Positions 7,625 to 16,074 of a stretch of DNA of 64,000 bases are shown here, piece by piece; position 1 is the stretch's first letter; each line of letters starts with the position of its first letter. The stretch is from the NCBI GenBank assembly GCA_025462885.1, contig JAOAPN010000013.1, positions 496,001 through 560,000 of the forward strand. The letters run 5' to 3'. A program made the position numbers and the translations under genes. The stretch comes from Acidobacteriaceae bacterium (GTDB taxonomy: Bacteria; Acidobacteriota; Terriglobia; Terriglobales; Acidobacteriaceae). The notes below the pieces were generated by a model. That model was given only the letters and a program-made list of their open reading frames with translations, searched no databases and was not told the origin of the DNA.

Positions 7625-9259
7625 ATGAAATCAATCGCGCCCAGATCACCGATTCTCCTTCCTTGCATTGTGGTCGATGCATCAGACGGATTGAAATCTT
7701 CGTGCGCCAGCCGTGACCGGCGATCCATCCTCATCTTGACCGTACTTGGTTCCTCGATCGCGTTCATGGACGAGTCCATCGCGAATGTGGCGCTTCCGAC
7801 TCTCCAGGCTACGTTCAGAGCGAGTTCCTCAGAGATCCTTTGGGTTGTTCAAAGCTACGCCCTGTTCTGTGCGGCTCTGCTCTTGTTCTGCGGGGCTTTG
7901 GGCGACCGTTTTGGTCGGAAGCGAACCTATCTGACGGGAATCACGATCTTCGCCGTCGCCTCCATGGGCTGTGCAGCTGCCGTAACGCTCCCTCAGTTGA
8001 TTGTGGCTCGTGCCGTGCAGGGCGTGGGCGCCGCACTCCTGATTCCTCAGGGCCTCGCGATCCTATCGAGCGCCTACTCGGAGATGGAGCGCCCGAGCGC
8101 GATTGGAATCTGGTCGGCATGGACTGCAGTCTTTGCTGCTTTCGGACCCATCCTCGGTGGATGGCTGATTCAGATTGCGAATTGGCGGGCGATATTTCTC
8201 ATTAACCTACCGTTTACGGTATGGATATTCCTGCTTTCTCCCAAGCTGAAGGAGGAAAGGGCCGACCAGCAACGGAGCGTTTCTCCATCGCTTGACTATT
8301 TAGGGGCCACGCTCAATACCTTCGGATTCGGAGCGGTGGTCTACGCATTGTCGTTTGTTCCAAGGTTCGGATGGCGGAATCCTGCCATCGTCGGTTCATT
8401 TCTTTTCGGTGTCGTCCTGCTGGCGGCGTTCTTCTGGTCACAGAAAGTGCGTTCGAACGCCCTGATGCCGCTCTCGCTTTTTCGCAACCCACGCTTCGCG
8501 GGAGCGAACCTCCTGACTTTCCTGTCGTATGGGTCGCTCGGCGCATCCTTCTACGTTGTTCCCTTCTTTCTAATTGGGGTGCGCCACTTCAGTCCAAGCG
8601 CTACCGGCGCTGCGTTTCTGCCCATCATCGTCTTGATGTTTGCGTTCTCAGGGCAAATCGGCAAAGCTGCAGCAAAATTCGGTGAACTGCCGTTTATGGT
8701 GTTGGGTTCTGCGCTCGCCGCAGCCGGGTTTGCACTCCTGGCACTTCTTGCAAGGAGGAACGGGTATCTGGGCGCATTTTTCCCGGGCGTTCTAACCCTC
8801 GGTGCAGGCATGACTTTGGCGGTCGCGCCTCTCACAAACTCCGTGATGTCATCCGTCGCAATGAGCAAAAGGGGCGTCGCCTCTGCGGTGAACAATTCTG
8901 TCTCCCGGCTTGCAGCCCTGCTCTTCGTCTCGATGGCAGCACTACTCTTGTCCCACATCTTCAGCGCCGAGTTACGGCGAGAACTGCGGTCCTCCGGCCT
9001 TCCGTCCGCAGTACAACAGCAACTCATCTCTCAGAGATCGCTCATGCTTGCAATGCCTATCCCAGAGAAGCTTGGTGTGAAACAAGGCGCGCGCATAGAA
9101 GAGATAGTGCAAACCTCGTTCGTTGCTGGTTACCGAGGCGTGATGCTGGGGTGTTCGTTATGCACCCTACTCGGGACACTTACGATTCTGATTGCTTCCG
9201 GCAAAACTAGTCGAAAAGAAGTCAACCTTCCTGATGAACCGGAACAGACAGCTTCCTAA
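7625..9259 (+). CDS. DHA2-family MFS multidrug exporter (EmrB/QacA type)
   Basis: This 544-residue, about 14-helix proton-driven exporter has the signatures of the DHA2 branch: FMDESIANVALPTLQ in helix 1 (motif D1), GALGDRFGRKRTYLTG (motif A) between helices 2 and 3, VARAVQGVGAALLIPQGLAI (motif B) and GPILGGWLIQIANWRAIFLIN (motif C) around helix 5. A soluble loop (residues about 190-215) and six further helices follow. DHA2 pumps normally pair with an EmrA adaptor; an orphan EmrA-like adaptor sits at 176-1372. The ATG at 7625 lacks a clear ribosome-binding site and gives a long N-terminal tail, so the real start may be a downstream GTG or TTG. The last 38 bases overlap the convergent membrane-protein gene. 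Confidence 0.88.
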   Translation: MKSIAPRSPILLPCIVVDASDGLKSSCASRDRRSILILTVLGSSIAFMDESIANVALPTLQATFRASSSEILWVVQSYALFCAALLLFCGALGDRFGRKRTYLTGITIFAVASMGCAAAVTLPQLIVARAVQGVGAALLIPQGLAILSSAYSEMERPSAIGIWSAWTAVFAAFGPILGGWLIQIANWRAIFLINLPFTVWIFLLSPKLKEERADQQRSVSPSLDYLGATLNTFGFGAVVYALSFVPRFGWRNPAIVGSFLFGVVLLAAFFWSQKVRSNALMPLSLFRNPRFAGANLLTFLSYGSLGASFYVVPFFLIGVRHFSPSATGAAFLPIIVLMFAFSGQIGKAAAKFGELPFMVLGSALAAAGFALLALLARRNGYLGAFFPGVLTLGAGMTLAVAPLTNSVMSSVAMSKRGVASAVNNSVSRLAALLFVSMAALLLSHIFSAELRRELRSSGLPSAVQQQLISQRSLMLAMPIPEKLGVKQGARIEEIVQTSFVAGYRGVMLGCSLCTLLGTLTILIASGKTSRKEVNLPDEPEQTAS

Positions 9260-9905
9260 ACACGGCCAGATGGCAAAACACTACTGCCGGGACGACGAAT
9301 GTGGCGAGCAGGATGAACGGGAAATAGAGTATTGCGACGGTCGGCTGATCGAACGCAAACTGCTGAAAGCGGAATGGGGCAGAGAGCATTGCGCGTCCGA
9401 ACGCATTCAACACGCTGAGAAGACAGATGCTGTTCCAGATGAGCAATCCCTTTTTCCCAATATGTCCCTTGCTGAATGCCCACCAAATGAGGGGAACAGA
9501 AAGTCCCGCTAAGATGTCGAGGTTACCGCCCTCGAACGTCATCTGCGCGGGGAGCTGCTTGTAGAGGAACAGCCAATAGAGAGTGACCTCAACGAAGATG
9601 CGGATCGAATGCAGAAGAATGCACCACTTCAGATCCATCCCATCAATGAATCTCCTTCCGCGGGCAGTAAGGAACAAGATGGCGATGACCAGCAGCGGAG
9701 GCGCTATTGCCAGGAATAGGCGTGGCGGAAGAGTCTTTGTGACCAGGTAGAAGCCGGAGAGAGCAATGATCGACTGGATACACATCCACAGGACCGATCC
9801 GACGATCGCGGTCTTCGAACCGCGAACCGCTTTACTGAAACCAATGAGAGCTAATAGAGCTGTGAATAGAAAGAAGCCGATGATCGGCAGCGGTAGATGG
9901 TCCAT
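9222..9905 (-). CDS. Multi-pass membrane protein of unknown function
   Basis: This 227-residue protein has about seven hydrophobic helices (IIGFFLFTALLALIGF, AIVGSVLWMCIQSIIALSGF, LFLAIAPPLLVIAILFL, IRIFVEVTLYWLFLY, LDILAGLSVPLIWWAF and two more). No catalytic or transport motif is recognised. AGGAGGT lies seven bases before the ATG, so the start is secure. It is the last gene of a minus-strand run (alcohol dehydrogenase, ECF sigma, this gene), 78 bp after the sigma gene. That is a position where an anti-sigma factor is often found, but the sequence does not show a zinc-binding anti-sigma domain. Its 3' end overlaps the MFS gene. Confidence 0.75.
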   Translation of the reverse strand: MDHLPLPIIGFFLFTALLALIGFSKAVRGSKTAIVGSVLWMCIQSIIALSGFYLVTKTLPPRLFLAIAPPLLVIAILFLTARGRRFIDGMDLKWCILLHSIRIFVEVTLYWLFLYKQLPAQMTFEGGNLDILAGLSVPLIWWAFSKGHIGKKGLLIWNSICLLSVLNAFGRAMLSAPFRFQQFAFDQPTVAILYFPFILLATFVVPAVVFCHLAVFRKLSVPVHQEG

Positions 9906-9983
9906 TTGAAACCTCCTCTAGTCCTGTAATGCACATATCATTTCAATACCCCGGGTGGACTACCCACATAGCCGGCATGGCGT

Positions 9984-10614
9984 TCAACGAGCCGATGTCA
10001 TGATCGCTGAATTCTTCAGAGCAATTCGAGCACGCAGCAAACGCGATTTGACGGCAGCGATCGAGAGGCCATTCCGTTCTGCCAGTTCAGCCATCGTGCA
10101 GTCGTATTGTTGGTAGCCATCCACGACGGAACGCAGCGTCGGCCTCAGGCGCATGATCGCATTTGCAAGCAGTTCGGAGGTTTCCTGCCTTGCGTAGGCA
10201 GCCTCGATATCGACCGCGCGGTGGAAGATAGTCAACCCATGCGGTACCATTCTCGTTCGTTTCGTCGAGAGAAACATGTGGCCTTGTGCGATTTTTCCGC
10301 AACTGCATGAGGCACGTATTGATCACAATTCTCGTTAGCCATGTCGAGAAGCTGGATTGTCCCCTAAACGTTTCGATCCGCCAGTAAGCCTTCAGGAAAG
10401 CTTCTTGTACCGCGTCTTCACTGTCTTCTGTATTCTTCGTAATGAGGATCGCAATTCTTAGAAGGCGTTTTTCATAACGCCGGGTCAGGACTGCAAATGC
10501 GTCGCCGTCTCCAAGCCGAAGCAGTTCCACCGGTTGCGTGTCGCCGAAGTGCCCCTTGGCAAGTTTCGACTGGACGACCGAGATTATACCTGATGTCAAC
10601 AATCCTTCTTTCAT
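9984..10614 (-). pseudogene. ECF-type RNA polymerase sigma factor, frameshifted
   Basis: Two frames together make one ECF sigma factor of about 209 residues. The first frame, from ATG 10614 with GGAGG six bases upstream, carries region 2 (AVLTRRYEKRLLRIA, DSEDAVQEAFLKAYWRI, FRGQSSFSTWLTRIVINTC). It loses coherence after AWVDYLPPR. The next frame picks up at AVDIEAAYARQE and supplies region 4 (MAELAERNGLSIAAVKSRLLRARIALK). One extra base in the CG-rich run at about 10215-10221 accounts for the break. It may be a true inactivating mutation or a sequencing error. The gene starts 25 bp after the alcohol dehydrogenase stop, so the two share a transcript. Confidence 0.85.
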
Positions 10615-10639
10615 CACGATCCTCCAGACCTGCCGTTTC

Positions 10640-11659
10640 CTACTGGCTCGTGACGAGCACCATGCGAAAGCGAGCTTTACCGCTGATCATTCGTTCGTAC
10701 GCTGCTGGGGCATCCGCCAACGGAACCGTTTCGATCATCGGGCGCACTCCTTGCAGAACGCTGAATGCGAGAGTGTCTTCTTCGTCGATCGATGTTCCCG
10801 ACAGGCTTCCCGAGATGACCCGTCCGCCAAAGACGATTGGGATGGTACTTACTTCGATAGGGTCGGGAGCGACACCAACCACCAACAGCCTGCCGTGGTC
10901 TTTGAGTCCTCCCACGACTTCACCCATCGCCTTTCCATCGGGAGCAGTCGTGAGGATTGCATCGGCGCCACCAAGTCGCTGCAGGGCCGCGGATGCATCT
11001 TCTTTTGCGCTGTCGATGTAGACATGAGCACCGAGTTGTTTTGCGAGCTCTTCCTTGTCCGCTCCTCGGGCCAATGCGACGGTCTTGAAGCCCATGTGCC
11101 TCGCAAATTGCACAGCAAGATGTCCAAGACCACCGATACCCTGGATCGCTACGAGATCACCTGCTCGTAAACCGGCGTTCCGCAAGCAATTGAATGTGGT
11201 CACGCCTGCACACAGCAATGGTGCGGCCTCGGCAGAACTGAGCTCGTCGGGGATCAGAGCTATCGCACGAGCCTCAGCGATCATCACTTCCGCATAGCCG
11301 CCATCGACCGTGATGCCTGGAATGATAGGACTCTTGCAATTTACGAAGTCTCCCCGTCGACACGGTTCGCAGACGCCGTCTTCTCCGCCGAAGAACCCAA
11401 CGCCGACCCGTTGGCCGACTCTCCACCTCGTGACGCCCTCGCCAATGACGTCAATTCGACCGATGATTTCGTGCCCCGGAACGCGGGGGTAAGTCACGCC
11501 AGGAAATTGTCCCGAGACCGTTGCGAGATCGGAGTGACACACCCCACACGCCTCGACACGAATCCTGACCTGCCCAGGCGCCGGTGCCTTGAGCAGACGA
11601 TCCACAGCAGTGAACCGGCCAGGTGATGTGACTTCTATAGCCATGTATGTAGTTTCCAT
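10640..11659 (-). CDS. Zinc-dependent alcohol dehydrogenase (MDR superfamily, AdhA-like)
   Basis: This 339-residue medium-chain dehydrogenase has catalytic-zinc residues in CGVCHSD and PGHEIIGRI. The structural-zinc lobe reads GVCEPCRRGDFVNC, which keeps three Cys in the usual spacing. The Rossmann loop is IQGIGGLGHLAVQFAR. This pattern fits class-III-like NAD(P)-dependent primary alcohol dehydrogenases that interconvert alcohols and aldehydes. The ATG at 11659 follows GAGAGG. The frame stays open upstream to 11908, but that extension does not resemble the family. It is the first gene of a minus-strand run with the ECF sigma gene, and is divergent from the cNMP/TrxR-like gene. Confidence 0.9.
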   Translation of the reverse strand: METTYMAIEVTSPGRFTAVDRLLKAPAPGQVRIRVEACGVCHSDLATVSGQFPGVTYPRVPGHEIIGRIDVIGEGVTRWRVGQRVGVGFFGGEDGVCEPCRRGDFVNCKSPIIPGITVDGGYAEVMIAEARAIALIPDELSSAEAAPLLCAGVTTFNCLRNAGLRAGDLVAIQGIGGLGHLAVQFARHMGFKTVALARGADKEELAKQLGAHVYIDSAKEDASAALQRLGGADAILTTAPDGKAMGEVVGGLKDHGRLLVVGVAPDPIEVSTIPIVFGGRVISGSLSGTSIDEEDTLAFSVLQGVRPMIETVPLADAPAAYERMISGKARFRMVLVTSQ

Positions 11660-12129
11660 ATCGCCTCTCAATCCGCCCAACGACTGGCAGCTCCCGAATC
11701 GTGCGCTCAAAGCTGTTCTTAGTTGCCGAGTTGCATCGAGCGTAAAGAACTCCCGCACAATCCGTTTGTCGGAACCGCCCATGCTTTTGCCTACCTTGCT
11801 GCCGATTGCGTGGATTTTCGGTTCGTCTCGGGCCACACCCAACCGGATATGGGCGAGCCCCCTATTTGGGCAGGGTTGATCAATTCTTGGGCGTTTCCGC
11901 CAAGACATCCAGGCTGCCGCCGCTTAGTCTCAGATATGTACGCCATGCCTTAGCCCCCCAGCTGACCGAAGCAAGAACCCCTTCGGTTCACTGAGTCGGC
12001 GAACTCGGGCCATTCTCCCGCAGCTTCCATGGCAAAGGAACTTGATGACAGAGCAGGCTATCCTCTACCGTACGCTGCGCAATGAAGGCAACTCCCTACG
12101 CCGCGGCCGAACTCACGAAGGAGCACAAG
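11660..12129. other. Divergent intergenic region with one hairpin
   Basis: About 470 bases lie between the divergent alcohol dehydrogenase and cNMP/TrxR-like genes. No supported gene is seen, although the minus strand is open through much of it. ACCGAAG (11965-11971) and CTTCGGT (11981-11987) form a 7-bp inverted repeat with a 9-base spacer, a possible operator or RNA hairpin. Both promoters must lie here, but no clear -35/-10 pair was identified. Confidence 0.5.
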
Positions 12130-13773
12130 ATGTCGCCTGACACGCCGGAACAGCACGCTATTCTCTTTCCACGTCTCAACGAGGCGCACCTTGCCGAACT
12201 ACAACGGCACGGCGTGTTAAGACCGACGGTCGCGTCCGAGATCCTCTTCGACCGCGAGACACAGCGGCACGGAATTTTCATCGTGCGAAGCGGCAGCATC
12301 GAACTTCTCGGAGTTGCAAACGGGCAGGAGGCGGTACTGAGTGAGCTCGCACCGGGAGAGTTCACAGGAGAGCTAACCCAACTCTCTGGGCGTAGAAGTC
12401 TTGTCTCTTGCCGCGTTCTTGAGGGCGGCGAAGTCCTCGAAATCGATCGAGCCGCGCTTCGAGATCTCATGCAGAGCGATGCCGCGATTGGAAACGTGTT
12501 CCTTAGCGCCTTCGTACAGAGACGGCTCTACCTGATCGCCAATGCGATCGGAGATGCCGTACTTATTGGTTCTGCTCATTCCAGTGACACTCTTCGTCTG
12601 CGTTCTTTTCTGGTGCGAAACGGCCATCCTTACACCTATATTGACGTCGATCTTGATCCTGACATTCAGATCGTTCTGGATCAGTTTGCCATCCGCCTTG
12701 AGGACATCCCCGTATTGATCTGCCGGGGCGACCTCGTGCTTCGCCGCCCGAGCAATGCCGATGCGGCTGTCTGTTTCGATCTAAACGCCGGAGTCGACCA
12801 GACCGACGTCTTCGACGTCATCATCGTGGGTGCGGGACCTGCGGGATTGGCCGCTGCAGTCTATGGCGCGTCGGAAGGCCTGGATGTCCTGGTCATTGAA
12901 AGCAACGCTCCAGGGGGTCAAGCCGGTTCGAGCTCAAGAATTGAGAATTATCTGGGGTTTCCCCTGGGAATCTCGGGGCAGGAACTCGCTGACCGAGCCT
13001 TTATCCAGGCGGAGAAGTTCGGAGCCAAAATCTCCATAGCTCGGAACGCTCGAACTCTTGAGTGTCTGCACCCACCTTACAAAATAGGGCTTGATGATGG
13101 CAGCACACTTCAGGCGCGAACTATCGTCATCGCGACTGGTTCGCGGTACCGGCCTTTGGGCGTCGACGGCGCCAATCAATTCGACGGGAACGGCGTGTAT
13201 TACGGAGCAACACAGCTAGAGGCCCCCATGTGCAAAGACGAAGAAGTGGCCATCGTGGGCGGCGGTAACTCGGCAGGGCAAGCGGCGGTCTTTCTGGCCG
13301 GCTTCGCAAAACACATTCACCTTGTGGTGAGAGGCCCCAATCTCAACAGCACGATGTCGAAGTATTTGGTGTCACGAATCGAGGCTTCGAAGGATATTTC
13401 GCTGCGTACACTCACAACGATCGAGGCGCTCGAAGGCGAGAGCCATCTCGAACGGATTCGCTGGAAGTGCCTGAAGACCGACTTGCACGAGTGCCATGAG
13501 ATCAAGCACTTGTTCATGATGACCGGTGCAGATCCCAACACTGCCTGGCTTGGAGATTGCGTTGCCCTTGATGCTCAAGGCTTCGTGAAGACCGGTATGA
13601 GTGTTATGAATGACTGGAAGCTCAAGCGTCCGCCCTTTCCGCTCGAGACAAGCGTACCCGGTGTCTTCGCCATTGGAGACGTGCGCTCGGAAAGCATCAA
13701 GCGCGTAGCTTCGGCCGTGGGTGAAGGATCGATGTCTATCCAGTTCGTGCACCAGGCTCTCGCAACTCAGTGA
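12130..13773 (+). CDS. Cyclic-nucleotide-binding / thioredoxin-like / thioredoxin-reductase-like fusion without redox cysteines
   Basis: This 547-residue protein has three parts. The N-terminal part is a cNMP-binding (CRP-like) beta-roll (about residues 20-140: GIFIVRSGSIELLG, LAPGEFTGELTQLSGRRSLV). The middle is a thioredoxin/glutaredoxin-like unit (residues 150-230), where the usual CxxC is replaced by HSSDT. The C-terminal part is an FAD/NAD(P) thioredoxin-reductase-like unit with VGAGPAGLAAAVYG, GGQAG, VGGGNSAGQAA and FAIGDVRS. The reductase's CATC dithiol site reads GATQ, so it cannot act as a disulfide reductase in the normal way. AGGAG seven bases before the ATG at 12130 fixes this start over the ATG at 12082. 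The family is widespread but its reaction is uncertain; peroxide or nucleotide sensing is possible. Confidence 0.85.
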   Translation: MSPDTPEQHAILFPRLNEAHLAELQRHGVLRPTVASEILFDRETQRHGIFIVRSGSIELLGVANGQEAVLSELAPGEFTGELTQLSGRRSLVSCRVLEGGEVLEIDRAALRDLMQSDAAIGNVFLSAFVQRRLYLIANAIGDAVLIGSAHSSDTLRLRSFLVRNGHPYTYIDVDLDPDIQIVLDQFAIRLEDIPVLICRGDLVLRRPSNADAAVCFDLNAGVDQTDVFDVIIVGAGPAGLAAAVYGASEGLDVLVIESNAPGGQAGSSSRIENYLGFPLGISGQELADRAFIQAEKFGAKISIARNARTLECLHPPYKIGLDDGSTLQARTIVIATGSRYRPLGVDGANQFDGNGVYYGATQLEAPMCKDEEVAIVGGGNSAGQAAVFLAGFAKHIHLVVRGPNLNSTMSKYLVSRIEASKDISLRTLTTIEALEGESHLERIRWKCLKTDLHECHEIKHLFMMTGADPNTAWLGDCVALDAQGFVKTGMSVMNDWKLKRPPFPLETSVPGVFAIGDVRSESIKRVASAVGEGSMSIQFVHQALATQ

Positions 13774-14044
13774 GGCAGCGCCAGGCAATTTATGAAGTGA
13801 CGGTCGATTAGCCGCAACTTCCGACAAAACCCGGCCTCTTTCGCAAAGAGCATTGGCAGCCCCGCGGATACACTCAACCGGAGCGCCCTCATGCACCGGC
13901 TCATTCCGAGATTCGAGGTAGGCGTCAGTAGGTCAAGGAACCGTAGTGGCATTGACAATTGCTCCTCCAGGCTTGGCACGTATTGAGTGCTACAACGTCA
14001 GCCAGGAAAACAATCACCTATCTATCAAGTAACCGGGGGCAACA

Positions 14045-14587
14045 ATGAATTTTATCGAGACGATTTCTCAACGGAACGAAGAGTTTGTCAGGAATGGCCA
14101 TTTGGCCAATCTCAAGATCATCCCTTCAACAAAGACCATCATCATCGGTTGTTTGGATCCCAGAGTCGATCCGATGAACATCCTGGGGCTAAAGCCGGGA
14201 GAAGCCGCGATCATTCGCAACATTGGAGGCAGAGTCAATCCGGCATTGTTGGAGACCCTCATCCTTCTTCCAATCGTCGCCAAGGCTGCAGGACAAGAGA
14301 TGGGTCCTGGTTGGAACCTCGTCATTTTGCATCACACAGACTGTGGGATCATCGGGTGCTACCAGCACGCTCCTGATCTGCTTGCAACCCACCTGGGCGT
14401 AACGCGGTCAGAACTGGAATCCATGGCAATCACTGATCCGCGTAAGGCCGTGGCAATGGATGTCGCTGCTTACAAAGCCGTCAAAGAGCTTCCGGGCGGA
14501 TTCATAATCTCTGGGATCGTCTATGACATCTCAACTGGGAAAATTGAAGTAATCGTGCCCCCAAGTCTGCTGCGCTTAGATCAGTAG
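14045..14587 (+). CDS. Beta-class carbonic anhydrase
   Basis: This 180-residue beta-carbonic anhydrase catalyses reversible CO2 hydration. The zinc ligands and catalytic dyad are visible: Cys36-x-Asp38-x-Arg40 in GCLDPRVDP, and His97-x2-Cys100 in HHTDCGI. The IRNIGGRVNPALLETL segment after the first motif is also standard. The C-terminal strand (GGFIISGIVYDISTGKIEV) closes the sheet as in the short clade of the family. No signal peptide is seen, so it is cytosolic. A GGGGGCAAC stretch precedes the ATG. It lies 271 bp after the TrxR-like gene and 57 bp before the MBL-fold gene, and may be co-transcribed with the latter. Confidence 0.92.
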   Translation: MNFIETISQRNEEFVRNGHLANLKIIPSTKTIIIGCLDPRVDPMNILGLKPGEAAIIRNIGGRVNPALLETLILLPIVAKAAGQEMGPGWNLVILHHTDCGIIGCYQHAPDLLATHLGVTRSELESMAITDPRKAVAMDVAAYKAVKELPGGFIISGIVYDISTGKIEVIVPPSLLRLDQ

Positions 14588-14644
14588 GTTGTCGCATCGC
14601 GATCCGATGCATCTTCGAGTCCAATATTGCGGGAGTGACAAGTC

Positions 14645-15625
14645 ATGTATGAGCTTGAACCAGTTGATCGTATCGAAATTCAGGTCCTCATCGACAACGT
14701 GACCGACAGTCTTTCCTCGACACCTGCTTTTGTGGCGCGGGAATGGTCGGTGCTTCAGGAAGCTGGGTTGAAGGTCATTGCGGGCGACTCCTTATGCTGC
14801 GCCAATCATGGCCTCTCACTCGTGATAACTACCCACGGCACGCGCGGCACGCATACCGTCTTGTTCGATGCTGGGCCGGCTGACTATGCGGTGGAGCGAA
14901 ATGGGGTTCGCTTAGGGGTGGACTTCGGCAGAACAGAGGCCGTTATCCTTTCCCACGGACATTGGGATCACGCTGGAGGCATTCCGCAGGCTTTGAGTCT
15001 TATCCGTCAGAAGAGAGGAGAGTCGTCAGTTCCGCTCTACCTTCATCCAGGCATGTTTCAGCAACGAGGTACCCGTCAAGGAGAGGGTCCTGTGTTGCCG
15101 ATGCAGCGGGTGCTGAATCCTGAGGAGTGGTCCCTCCTTGGAGCTGACCCCAGGGTCACAAAGGAGGCCCAGCTGTGCCTAGACGATTCGTTCTACATCA
15201 GCGGAGAAATTCCACGCATCACCCCATATGAAAACGGATTTCCCGGCCACGTTTGCAGGAATGAGACGACTGGAACGTGGGAGGCAGACGAGCTCCTGAT
15301 CGACGAACGTTTCGTAGCAGTTCATGTGAAGGGGAAAGGCCTCGTGGTGTTTAGCGCCTGTTCGCATGCTGGCATCGTTAACGTCATGCACGAGGCAATC
15401 GCAGCCCTCCCTGGTATCCCCCTTCACGCGGTTATAGGAGGGTTTCATCTGTCGGGAACGAACGAGCGGATCATTCCCGAAACAGTACGCGACATGGGCC
15501 AATTCGGAGCTGTCTACATCATTCCAGCGCACTGTACTGGATGGCGGGCCGTGAATGCTCTAGTGAGCGAATTTGGGGAAACGGTCGTTCTTCCGTGTTC
15601 GGTGGGAAAGCGATTCCGTATGTAG
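14645..15625 (+). CDS. Metallo-beta-lactamase-fold hydrolase (MJ0301/TM1894 type)
   Basis: This 326-residue MBL-fold protein carries the metal-binding HGHWDHAGG motif after an AVILS strand, a second ligand region in FSACSHAGIVNV, and IGGFHLSG and IPAHCTGW near the C-terminus. The HGHWDHAGG, CSHAG, GGFHL, HCTG series matches the subfamily annotated as RFA-P synthase-like (archaeal methanopterin enzyme homologues, MJ0301 and TM1894). The bacterial substrates of that subfamily are not established. GGGAG precedes the ATG. It follows the carbonic anhydrase in the same direction. No export signal is visible. Confidence 0.88.
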   Translation: MYELEPVDRIEIQVLIDNVTDSLSSTPAFVAREWSVLQEAGLKVIAGDSLCCANHGLSLVITTHGTRGTHTVLFDAGPADYAVERNGVRLGVDFGRTEAVILSHGHWDHAGGIPQALSLIRQKRGESSVPLYLHPGMFQQRGTRQGEGPVLPMQRVLNPEEWSLLGADPRVTKEAQLCLDDSFYISGEIPRITPYENGFPGHVCRNETTGTWEADELLIDERFVAVHVKGKGLVVFSACSHAGIVNVMHEAIAALPGIPLHAVIGGFHLSGTNERIIPETVRDMGQFGAVYIIPAHCTGWRAVNALVSEFGETVVLPCSVGKRFRM

Positions 15626-16074
15626 GCGCCTACTAGAAGGTGAGCGGAATGAGCTGGAGATGTTCCTTTGGGATGTGAAAAGCGTGCCTAAGGGGGTTCG
15701 TTGAACGTCATTCCGGCAAATTCTCATTCGAATGCTTACTGTATGACCTTCGAGGATGGCCGCAGGACTTCGTGTGCTGGGCGATTTGTGGCTCACTGGA
15801 GGGTTTAGTCGATTGTGGGGCAAAGTACCTGCGATTTCGCTTAGACGATTTGCATGAGAGAGAATGCAGGAAAGGGGCAAAGCTCACGAATGCCCGGTCG
15901 CCGCGAAACTCGTGGTCATGAGACCTGCTCTACTCGCCCGATGCGAGAAAGAGAAGTGAGCGCTGCGTCTGGCTGTTTGAGCATTGAAACATCTCGTTTA
16001 TTTGATAGCGATCCTTCCTTGCACTTCTGGAAGCTCATCTCTGCACATACTGCGAATCGACGTGCGGTCCACGA
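15626..16074. other. Intergenic region
   Basis: About 450 bases contain no convincing gene. A 12-bp perfect palindrome, GTAGGCGCCTAC, overlaps the preceding stop codon (15622-15633). It has no loop and no T-run, so it is not an evident terminator. The promoter of the sensor kinase must lie towards the right end. Confidence 0.5.

Noticed and set aside
11660..11908. N-terminal extension of the alcohol dehydrogenase frame
   Set aside because: The extra 83 codons do not resemble the family, and a ribosome-binding site precedes the ATG at 11659.
15622..15633. GTAGGCGCCTAC palindrome at the MBL gene stop
   Set aside because: It has no loop, no T-run and no second copy; a 12-bp palindrome of this kind can occur by chance.
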